From Austropuccinia psidii (taxonomy: Eukaryota > Basidiomycota > Pucciniomycetes > Pucciniales > Sphaerophragmiaceae): DNA of 64,000 bases. The position numbers and the translations under genes were made by a program. The stretch's first letter is position 1, and the number at the start of each line of letters is the position of its first letter. Under the pieces are notes generated by a model that saw only the letters and a program-made list of their open reading frames with translations, had not been told where the DNA came from and made no database searches. This document shows positions 57,501 through 64,000 of this stretch, piece after piece. The DNA is taken from NCBI GenBank assembly GCA_023105745.1, contig JALGQZ010000003.1, forward strand, positions 73,258,696 to 73,322,695, given 5' to 3'.

Positions 57501-60456
57501 CTTCATGACCAATAATTGCTCCTAGAGGTTCTTTGTCTGTAGCAAATGTTCCTCTGTGGTCATATAAAAGGGAAGAAAGTTCATTTTCTTGTTTATCAGT
57601 CAGATGAAGGCTTATTTCAGCCTCATTTAACTGTTCAGACTTGAATTTTTCTAACTCTAAGTTGACTGGTGATACTTTGTTTACTGTAATTTGTCTTTTA
57701 AATGGTAAAAAGGCAAATTTTTGGCGCTTATTGTCCCCAATTGTAAAGTATCTGTCTTTGTTATTATGTAAATCTATCCCATAAATGATTAAATAGTCAT
57801 TTCCCAATATAAAATGGGTACTAGAGCAATTTTTCATAACAAATTCAACTGTGATCCTTAAATTCCCATTTATGTGTGGGAATATGACATTGGTCTCAAA
57901 GATCCCTAATGCTTTCATTGGGTTACTTGCACTGTTGAAACTTATACCATCAATTGGTAACAATTGGTCTTCAAAATTTGGTACACAAGTCTTAAGAAAA
58001 GATTTTCCAACACAAGAGCAGAAGGCTCCTGGGTCAAGTAGAAGTTTGGTGGGCTTGTTGTCAATCACCACTTCTGTTATACAGGAATTACCAGCTGTAT
58101 AACCTTTTCCTCTGTTTGGTTTTGTTTTCATAAGTTGTGCATCTTGAACTTTTGATAAATCAACTTGACCATTGCTCAATTGTGGCAAGTGGGAATAAGA
58201 TTCCATGATGTCAAAAGTGGCATTGATATTTTCTATATCTTTTGAAGATTCAGAAAATATGGATGACTTATCATCTGAATTGTCTTCAATTATGTCTTCT
58301 TTTTCAACATCTGGTTCCTTTTCAATGTCAATTTCACTGATTTTTCCCCTTTTTGGACATGTATTGGATAAATGGGTGGTGCTTTGGCAAATATGGCACT
58401 TTCTGACTGTGTCTGCAGATTTATATTTAATATTACTAGAATTTTCTTTGGTGCTTTTGTCCACAGAATCTTTCCAAGGTGTATTAAACCTTGTTTTAAG
58501 ATTCACCCTACTAGAACCAATTTTGGTTCTGGTGGTTACTTCCTCTAGTATATTGATAATATCTTCTGCTGAAGATTGTTCAGTTGTCCTGCTCTTGACA
58601 GAATGCTCTAAGTCACCTCCACATTGTCTCAGAATTTTCCTATGGATCATAAGTTCTGACATGTCAGGATATAATGCTGTTAGTCTGTCCTTTTGTTGGC
58701 AAAACCATGGTAAAGCTTTGTCTTTATCAGCATTAAATTTGGCAGATTCAAAGGCTGTTTCAATCTTAAACCTCCAAGCATCATTTGCCCATTTGTTGAT
58801 GATTTGGGTTTTCCACCAAGTCCAACTCTGGTGTCCATGTGCTTGTCTTATTTTGATGTACCATCTGTGAGCTGATCTGGTAAACAAGGTGTTAAACCTG
58901 GCTGTTACCAATCTGTCTGGTAATTCAAAATCCTCTTTGATCATGTCAATACCTCTAATGAATTCCATATGGTCATATTCTCCTTCACCACTGAAGTGAG
59001 GCCATTCTTTAAGTTTTGGAACTTCTTTCAAGAGTGCTTGGCCCATTGATGGTTCCAAGTTATGAAAAGAAGTGGATAATTCATTTTTTAATTGTGAATT
59101 ATCAGGATCCAATACTTGTGGATTTGAAATTCTTGTGCCCTCATTTTGATTTAAAGGTGTGGACATTCTTGGTAAGGTGTTCAGTATTTGTTCAATGTCA
59201 TTCATTTTACTGCTGCTACACCTTTGGGAATTTCTGTATTCATGTTGGAAGCTTTGTATTAAATTTATTACTTCAATTTTATACATGTCTTCCTTATGTG
59301 TAAGTTCTTGCCATAACTCTGTTTGTCTTGTATTATCAGCAGTGACTTGATTCAATTTCATTGATAATTTTGATACTTCTTCTTGTGAAGCATCAAAACA
59401 CTTTTTCAAGGCAATGGTATATGTCTTTACTTCAGTAAATGAATTTGAAATTTCATCAAGGACTTTCTTGTTATCTGTTTTGATAATATTTATGGCTTGT
59501 TTAATTCTTGTTTCAATTATGTCATCAATATTGAATTTAGAATATTTATCTGTTAATTCTTTAATAATGGCAGATTGTTCATTTATTTTATTGTTAGAAG
59601 AATTATCATTATTGGAATTTTTAATTGTTCTTAAAACTTTTTCAAAACACATAAGTGTTTCATTAATTTGGCACAGACTCAGGTTGTTTGTTTTAATATT
59701 GTTACAAATGGTTTCATTTTTATCAGAAAGATGTTTTTTCACGTCATTTATAGCATTATACAACTCTGGGATGGAATCAAATATGTCAGAAATCATTTCT
59801 GGAACCTTAATCTGGCTTCCTCCTTCTTCTGTAATTCCATCATGGTTCTGGCCATCTGAAATACATTTTCCATGGCATCCTGCTGAATCTTTGGGATTCT
59901 GTAGCCCTGACTGTAAGGTTTTGGGGCTGGTGCCTTCCCTTTGCCCTTGTTTGGAGTTTGTGGCTGCTTTTTCACGTTGGAATTGCTGCTGCTGGCCACT
60001 GGGGCTGTTTTTGGCACTGGTTTGGGTGGTGGAGGGTTGTTTTTCCTCCATTCTAGTGTCAAAAGCATCATGTTTTTTTTCTCCATCAATGGATGCCATC
60101 CATTGAGCAATTTGCAAGTGTTGGGATGGCCCAAGAATTTTCTTACTGTCAGGTAAGAATTCATGCAATTCTTCCACAGGTCTGCAAGGATCTGGTACTC
60201 CTTGAATTGAAGTGCATTGTTGTATGCACTGTGGCTGGCTTTGTATATGTCCACAGAGGCTTGTTGTGGCGGTGTCAGCTCTTTTTGAAGGTAAAATAGT
60301 ATTATCAGCTTCAGAATGACCCAATTTAGTTGTTTGGAAGTCATCAACTGACCCTTTTCCTTCTGTACCTGATTGGCCTCTGCCATAATCACGTCTATTA
60401 CCTTTTTGGGAGCTGCTTGAGGGGTTGTAGCTGGCTCCTGACCTGGTTGAAGGCAT
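54535..60456 (-). CDS. Gag-Pol polyprotein, 1973 codons, of G1-d
   Basis: One unbroken frame. Residues 1-220 overlap another frame. About 220-450 is Asn/Lys-rich with heptad-like Ile/Leu spacing. Next are the capsid-like region ([19 protein letters not shown]), a zinc knuckle [14 protein letters not shown] (about 687-700), the protease [13 protein letters not shown] (about 805), RT with [13 protein letters not shown] and YIDDIIVCS (about 1155), RNase H ([14 protein letters not shown], about 1302), and the integrase zinc finger (H-H, CKTCDRC, about 1537-1577). The D,D,E core is at about 1605, 1667 and 1704 ([30 protein letters not shown]). It ends in a chromodomain-like module ([19 protein letters not shown]). 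Compared with G1-c it lacks one Val before KNCSSTH. The true start may be the ATG at 59796 rather than 60456. It replicates the element by reverse transcription and integration. Confidence 0.96.
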   Translation of the reverse strand: MPSTRSGASYNPSSSSQKGNRRDYGRGQSGTEGKGSVDDFQTTKLGHSEADNTILPSKRADTATTSLCGHIQSQPQCIQQCTSIQGVPDPCRPVEELHEFLPDSKKILGPSQHLQIAQWMASIDGEKKHDAFDTRMEEKQPSTTQTSAKNSPSGQQQQFQREKAATNSKQGQREGTSPKTLQSGLQNPKDSAGCHGKCISDGQNHDGITEEGGSQIKVPEMISDIFDSIPELYNAINDVKKHLSDKNETICNNIKTNNLSLCQINETLMCFEKVLRTIKNSNNDNSSNNKINEQSAIIKELTDKYSKFNIDDIIETRIKQAINIIKTDNKKVLDEISNSFTEVKTYTIALKKCFDASQEEVSKLSMKLNQVTADNTRQTELWQELTHKEDMYKIEVINLIQSFQHEYRNSQRCSSSKMNDIEQILNTLPRMSTPLNQNEGTRISNPQVLDPDNSQLKNELSTSFHNLEPSMGQALLKEVPKLKEWPHFSGEGEYDHMEFIRGIDMIKEDFELPDRLVTARFNTLFTRSAHRWYIKIRQAHGHQSWTWWKTQIINKWANDAWRFKIETAFESAKFNADKDKALPWFCQQKDRLTALYPDMSELMIHRKILRQCGGDLEHSVKSRTTEQSSAEDIINILEEVTTRTKIGSSRVNLKTRFNTPWKDSVDKSTKENSSNIKYKSADTVRKCHICQSTTHLSNTCPKRGKISEIDIEKEPDVEKEDIIEDNSDDKSSIFSESSKDIENINATFDIMESYSHLPQLSNGQVDLSKVQDAQLMKTKPNRGKGYTAGNSCITEVVIDNKPTKLLLDPGAFCSCVGKSFLKTCVPNFEDQLLPIDGISFNSASNPMKALGIFETNVIFPHINGNLRITVEFVMKNCSSTHFILGNDYLIIYGIDLHNNKDRYFTIGDNKRQKFAFLPFKRQITVNKVSPVNLELEKFKSEQLNEAEISLHLTDKQENELSSLLYDHRGTFATDKEPLGAIIGHEVDIILNIERPYPPLLRRPAYPASPKSREALEIHIKELLDLGLIRKVGHNEEVEITTPVIVAWHNGKSRLVGDFRALNTYTVPDRYPIPKIQIALTQISQAVYITTMDALKGFHQNVVTPRARKYLRIIVHCGVYEYLRMPFGIKNAPSHFQRMMNEIFPEELSEGWLIIYIDDIIVCSKTWEEHMYRLSRVLKKIQSVNMKISLKKCHFGFKELKALGHVVSGLSLGIDKSKVAAVLFKPIPQNKKEIQSFLGFAGYYRQHIKDFASIARPLYKLCDKDTVFEMTVDRVKAFESLREALTTAPLLLMPDFKSPFKLYIDASGDGLGAALHQVQIINDKPVEGPICFISRQIKPTEARYGASQMECLCLVWALEKLNYFLEGCVFEVITDCTAVKSLLNMKTPNRHMLRWQIAIQEYRGNMTIVHKDGNIHKNADGLSRWPLPNNIDNPAYVPEEASPQIPIEGISVTDLNTTFFEEVRSSYTQDKNCSILCQLLNKDCKDNSLIHALDEVWKKSYNEGRFHLLDGIIYHRTKHTCVMTVVDRSLINLVLKECHDSPFSGHLSEDRTREKVKTCIWWPMWQKDVAEYCKTCDRCQKANKSTGKRLGNMMKIQEPSRPWEIIHMDWVTGLPPGGDRSYNACLVIVDRFSKTPIFLPCHKDDTAMDTALLIWNRVVSWTGIFTNIISDRDPKFTSALWKNLHQLFGTKLSFSTAYHPQTDGLAERMIQTLEDMVRRFCAYGLEFKDCDGFTHDWCTLLPALELAYKTSIHASTNQTPAILEKGWNPKLPQDSLRKDLIEIHPTAASFKGMLDKARRHAVRCMEDSFAYAKDKWDKSHATPDFKVGDLVLVSTTNFNNIKGCKKLKDSFAGPFVIKALHGENAVEVELSEELSNKHPTFPVSLIKPYKSSDAEKFPLRNKIPQVIPPIETSGAKKITKVLKERKLRTKKVREYLVRYSDPTCEDEWLEEKDIPEATKLLRRFRHTRNTNSTK
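59793..60442 (-). CDS. Overlapping +1-frame ORF (ORF1 main exon) in G1-d
   Basis: Matches the frame at 29116-29765 of G1-c with four residue differences, and a more diverged relic at 13436-13998. It is open from the predicted acceptor (60443) to TGA at 59793-59795, which overlaps ATG 59796-59794 of the long frame. Content: helical start, Pro/Lys linker, and a C-terminal [16 protein letters not shown] helix. The ATG used in G1-c for the shorter 199-residue form is GTG here. This favours a start further upstream, by splicing or frameshift, over an internal start at that codon. Function unknown. Confidence 0.6.
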
Positions 60457-60506
60457 AATTATGGTTAAAAAAGGCTTAAAATAGTATTTTTACGTCAAAA
60501 ACTTAC
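60443..60506 (-). other. Predicted 64-bp intron carrying the Gag-Pol ATG (G1-d)
   Basis: The donor GTAAGT begins at 60506 and the acceptor CAACCAG ends at 60443, identical in arrangement to G1-c. The ATG at 60456 lies inside. Confidence 0.55.
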
Positions 60507-60704
60507 TATTGGCCAAATTTTTAGCTATCTGAAGTGTATTACTTATATCCAAGTTAATTAATTCAGAAGATATTGGTTCAGGTTGATTATTTTGAGTCAC
60601 AATAACAGTACTATTATGATCAGAATTAACAGTACTGGCAGGGATAATGCTGGTTACTGTAGAGGCTGTTTCAATGTTTTCTTGTCTTACCACGTTTTCA
60701 GACA
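60507..60704 (-). CDS. Upstream exon of G1-d (ORF1 N-terminus)
   Basis: Encodes SENVVRQENIETASTVTS... with only about three residue changes from the G1-c exon. It follows a TTAATTTTAG acceptor. A GTGAGG donor candidate at 60781 could again create ATG at the junction, with a leader intron of 60705-60781. It is predicted to join the +1 frame at 60442. Confidence 0.5.
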
Positions 60705-60911
60705 CTAAAATTAATGAAAAAGCCAATTAATTAAGTAAAAAAAAGGATATTTCAAAAAAGAAATAAAAATTTAAGCCTCACTTATAATATGAAAAAATTA
60801 TTTTTTTATGGGTTTTTTTGAATTATAAGTATTTTTTTTATATGTTTTTAAATTTTTCAATATAAGAAAAAAAGATTTAAAAAGAGTAAAAAAATATGAC
60901 ACAGGTAAAAT

Positions 60912-60929
60912 ATCACGGCTGGGCCCCCA
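60912..60929 (-). other. Primer binding site of G1-d
   Basis: The minus strand reads TGGGGGCCCAGCCGTGAT two bases inside the 5' LTR, identical to G1-c. Probably primed by tRNA-Pro. Confidence 0.75.
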
Positions 60930-60931
60930 AA

Positions 60932-62705
60932 TGTAAGGTGTGGATATGAAACTTTGATTAAAAATCAAGTACTTTTCCTGTCCTCAAAATTTGTATAAGG
61001 TAAAATTCAATTAAAAATAGTAAGAAATATTATTTTTAAGAGAAAACACGCCAATTTTATTGTTTATAACTTTATTAGTATAAAAAAATAATATTATAAA
61101 AATTTATTGTTTTACCAACAATAAAAATTTATCCAAAAAATACTCTACAAGAGATATTTTAAGGCTACAAAAGAAATTTCTTCAAGAGCAATTTCAATTG
61201 GAATTAATTGAGCAAAGAACTGCAAGCAATTAATTAAAGAACAAAGTCTTTAAAAAGAATATTAAAGAGAAAACACGCCCAAAAGTGACCAGAGTGAATT
61301 TGGAAACAAAGTGACAAAGTTTACAGTGATGAAAGATGCTTTAATTCACTTTTGGAGTGGTTCAGGGGTAAAAATGATTATAAGAGTTACAAACAATGAT
61401 TATAATGATCTTTTCACGTGGTTAAAAGGATTAAAATGATTTAAAAATGGTGGTTGGAATCTTTGATTGATTGGTTTAACAGTGTTTAAACTGATTAATA
61501 AAAGGAAAAGATTCTAACATGAAGAGAAAAGTGGGGCAAAGAAGACATTCTTTTATAGCCACCAATTCTCTTGCTCCAAAAGTAAATTTTACTCTTGTCA
61601 GTCGTGAAAAACAGTCTGACAACAAAAAAGCCAATTATGGCATCATTGAACCCTGGTTTAGACCAAAAAGGGCTGGTTTAGGCCATTTTTAGCCATTTTT
61701 AGCCATTTTAGACCCTTAAATCAGCCATTACTATAGCAATACCAGGCCTAGAGCCTTCAAAACACGTCAGAATGTGTGTCAAAGGCGTAGAAACCAGTTA
61801 AAACTGTTTTTATTATGATTTTTTTATCTTAAGGGTAGTTTTACCCTCTTGGCAACAGCTAAAACTACCCCAGTTGGTATCAAAACCTCATCATCAATTG
61901 AGTCCACAGACCCTGTAACTCAATTCCAGGCCAAAAGTGATGAACTTTTGCGTGAATTTTGACATCCCACGCCTGTCAGCAAGGATTTTGGGGGTCTAGC
62001 TCCCCCTTAGAGCTGGAGTTCCTTCCCCCCCCAAATTTAATCTTTCCAATTTATTTTTCCTTTAATTCCTCATCATGTATTATACTTATAATTTACATAT
62101 GTAATTCAATTCAATTGTACAGTACAATACAGTAATAATTGACACCTCATATGTAAATTAAAGTTCACTTATGTAATACACGCGCACATTTTGACATTTC
62201 AATTGAATTCAATTGAAAATACTTCAATTCCTCATAACTTCTAAACTAAACACAACACCTCAATTTTAACACAAAATTTGATGGTTAACACCACATGTGG
62301 TGTGAATTAAATTAAAGTTTTGAGGATTTTCAACTTTTGTATTGAAAATACAAAAAACTTAATTTAAGCTTATTTAGAGTTGAGTTACAAGAATTTCACT
62401 CAGAGGTGACCCCACCTGATTTTTTATGAGGAATCCAATGGTGAAATAATTTTTATATGTTTATTTATGGGATAAGAAGTTATAATAATTTTTATTTAAC
62501 TTTTTTCCAATTTTATTTATTTTTTCACAATTTTGTTAAAATTTTATTTTTAAATTGTAATTAATTTTTAGTTTTAAATATAATTTTATACTTATATTTT
62601 GATTTTTATTTTAATAATATAAATAAATTTCTTTTATTTATATTAATATGTTATTTTTTATATTTGTGGTCTTTTGGGTATATGAAATTACCTCTAAGGC
62701 TCACA
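60932..62705 (-). repeat. G1-d 5' LTR
   Basis: The plus strand starts TGTAAGGTGTGGATATG and ends AAGGCTCACA, followed by TATTT. It differs from the other LTR by about ten single-base or length changes (for example in the C-run near 62028). The promoter TATA is at 61550-61557 on the minus strand. Confidence 0.95.
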
Positions 62706-62710
62706 TATTT
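62706..62710. other. Target site duplication, right copy
   Basis: TATTT, identical to 52731-52735. Confidence 0.9.
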
Positions 62711-63349
62711 GGTCTTTTTCCTAATCCTTTGCCTGGAAATCCAATTACGACTCAAGATCCTTCAGGTAGAGATTCTCCCACCTCCACACCTGCCCATATA
62801 TTGTAAGCAGCTATTTTTATCAACTTTGTTTTGAATTAGTAATGTACTTACGGTTCAAATCCATTTTGAGCAGGCTCATGGCTTCAGCAATCTTTTGACG
62901 CACAAAATCAGGAATTTTACTATCATTTTGGATTTTTTCGAGCCTTGGGATTGTTTGAGCAATGTTGGAGACAAATTGTTCCTTGGATATAATTTCCACC
63001 TCCCCACTGAAAATTACATCATCTTGCCCATCATCTTCTGTCGGTGCACAAGGTCTGACAGTCTTTTCCTTCTCATAACTTTTAAAAATCGGTTTCTGAG
63101 AGCTTGGAGGCTGACCTGAAATAAAGGCTATGACACAATATCAGGTTTTGGGAGATTAGAAATATTCAAGATGGATGCATACTCACATTCTGGAAGAACT
63201 GGTGGATCTTGATTATCTTCATGAGACTGGCTCTCTACTTCAATGCCTAATTCACGACTACTGGCGATATCAGAGATTTCACTTCCACTCTCTGGGGCTG
63301 AAGTTGGTTGTTCATTGAATTCATGTGAATTTCCCGCGGTTTGGGCCAT
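62711..63349 (-). pseudogene. 5' part of the gene split by G1-d
   Basis: The ATG at 63349 starts MAQTAGNSHEFNEQPTSAP, an acidic Ser/Glu-rich region. Exon 1 (63187-63349) has a GTGAGT donor; intron 63116-63186 ends TTTATTTCAG. Exon 2 (62852-63115) encodes SQKPIFKSYEKEKTVRP and QKIAEAMSLLKMDLN and ends at GTAAGT. A 62-bp intron (62790-62851) is the likelier choice of two. Exon 3 then reads toward the insertion and continues in the same frame past it at 52735 (GKRPNIHATKKTNKKR). A TGA at 62752-62754 interrupts exon 3, so the gene may have been damaged apart from the insertion. No known domain; nuclear localisation is possible from the Lys/Arg run, as inference. Confidence 0.6.
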
Positions 63350-63849
63350 AGCGGAGGTAGTTCATTAAGCAAATAGATGGTGACGAGTTGATTGATAACT
63401 TGTTTGAAAATATTTGAATAAAAAGATCCAAATTGAAGAAAAAAGGTGGAAGTAAAATAATCGCATTTGCAAAATGCAATTTGTCGGGAAATTGAAGGAG
63501 GTGATGTTTTGCAAATTATTTCATATAATGAAAATGAAATCACTTCCCTGTGAGACATTGAATAAAGTTGACTAGTGAGAAACCTACTAAAGTCAACTTT
63601 TGGACTATTCAACGCTCATGAGGTAAGGACTAAGCAAATTGTTCCATTTGAATGATATGAAATAAAATGGTTTTGTTGGCAAAACAGGAGACACAATTCT
63701 TGTCTTGAATAGTCCACTTATTAGGTTTTAATTTGTGAGTCTCATGATTTAAACCCTAACCACAACATTGTGAATATACTGACCAATTTCCCCTTAGGTC
63801 CTGTTGGCAGAGAAGGCCACTCAGCATATTTTGGCAATTGCGTTCATTG
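63350..63849. other. Upstream spacer of the split gene
   Basis: AT-rich, with small ORFs that show no motif. It presumably holds the promoter of the minus-strand gene starting at 63349; no TATA box is obvious. Confidence 0.4.
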
Positions 63850-63873
63850 TGTACGCCAACAAGCCACCGTACA
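63850..63873. repeat. 24-bp near-palindromic motif, copy 4
   Basis: TGTACGCCAACA followed by AGCCACCGTACA. The outer seven bases pair partially; the right half matches the consensus. It stands 18 bp before the terminal minisatellite. Confidence 0.55.
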
Positions 63874-63891
63874 CTATGAATGTAGTATGGA

Positions 63892-64000
63892 AGCGTAAGG
63901 ATAAGTCGTGTCGGGAGCATGTTGGGAGGCACTCCGCGAGCGTAAGGATAAGTGGTGTCGGGAGGGCACTACACAAGCGTAAGGATAAGTGGTGTCGGGA
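63892..64000. repeat. Minisatellite with GCGTAAGGAT core, cut by window end
   Basis: Three units contain AGCGTAAGGATAAGTNGTGT followed by CGGGAG, spaced 48 and 37 bp. The core GCGTAAGGAT is shared with the array at 48561-49051. The array continues beyond the window. Confidence 0.75.

Larger units (their letters stand above)
52736..62705 (-). mobile_element. G1-d: complete Ty3/gypsy retrotransposon
   Basis: A 9970-bp element with two LTRs of about 1775 bp, polypurine tract, primer binding site, upstream exon and one unbroken gag-pol ORF. It is flanked by TATTT on both sides. The LTRs differ at only about ten positions by eye, so insertion was recent. All parts expected of an autonomous element are present, except that the protease active site reads D-P-G. 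Inserted in an exon of the minus-strand gene split between 51139-52735 and 62711-63349. Confidence 0.95.

Noticed and set aside
54548..60299. Plus-strand ORFs of up to 230 codons (for example 58205-58870 and 59414-60106), mirrored at 29452-31353 on the minus strand
   Set aside because: They are antisense to gag-pol and are conserved only because the two elements are nearly identical; no motif or independent support.
62711..62803. Plus-strand stretch resembling the N-terminal part of the gene at 39356 (NP...NP-V/I-T-x-QDP)
   Set aside because: The similarity is only about 14 residues, while the minus-strand gene has clean introns and an open frame through this place; chance or a shared short sequence cannot be told apart here.

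Overview
The window looks like a repeat-dense stretch of a fungal nuclear genome, most likely a rust fungus (Pucciniales), with Austropuccinia psidii as a guess. The reasons are the low GC content, short GT..AG introns of about 50-90 bp, nested Ty3/gypsy elements with long AT-rich LTRs, a Tnp2-type transposase, a TET/JBP-like dioxygenase relic, and a Gag-Pol start ([11 protein letters not shown]) that I associate with rust databases. The species guess is from memory and unchecked.

Layout. 1-5.5 kb: fragments of a chromovirus LTR, a short repeat array, a Ty1/copia tail, and the one plausible intact single-copy gene: a four-exon minus-strand gene for a small secreted Gly/Ser/Pro-rich protein with a possible GPI signal (2963-3869). 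5.5-34.45 kb: nested LTR retrotransposons. One family, here called G1 (LTRs TGTAAG...CACA, gag-pol ending in a chromodomain-like module), has a decayed minus-strand copy (6142-16219), a truncated minus-strand copy (22765-26789), a truncated plus-strand copy inserted into the latter (26790-32806), and an inverted remnant (32807-34453). Between them lies a broken chromovirus (about 17.84-22.76 kb) next to a third LTR family. 34.45-52.7 kb: non-LTR DNA with a minisatellite, a broken Tnp2 transposase, an unrecognised plus-strand pseudogene, a SNF2-type helicase pseudogene, a Zn-cluster pseudogene, a 40-bp minisatellite, and a TET/JBP-like pseudogene. 52736-62705: a complete G1 element with a perfect 5-bp target duplication, nearly identical LTRs and an unbroken 1973-codon ORF, inserted into an exon of a multi-exon gene whose halves lie at 51139-52735 and 62711-63349. 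The last bases hold another minisatellite sharing a core with the 48.6-kb array.

The most notable signal is in the G1 elements. The first ~220 codons of the long Gag-Pol ORF overlap a second open frame (+1). That second frame, not the long one, is the frame conserved with the diverged copy at 8-14 kb over most of the overlap. A good GTAAGT...CAG intron contains the long ORF's start codon and would join an upstream exon to this second frame. The second frame ends in an ATGA stop/start overlap with the long frame. This suggests a spliced upstream ORF followed by restart for Gag-Pol, or a +1 frameshift. A second theme is a 24-bp near-palindrome (TGTACGG...CCGTACA) occurring four times in the non-LTR DNA, twice about 18 bp from a GCGTAAGGAT minisatellite.
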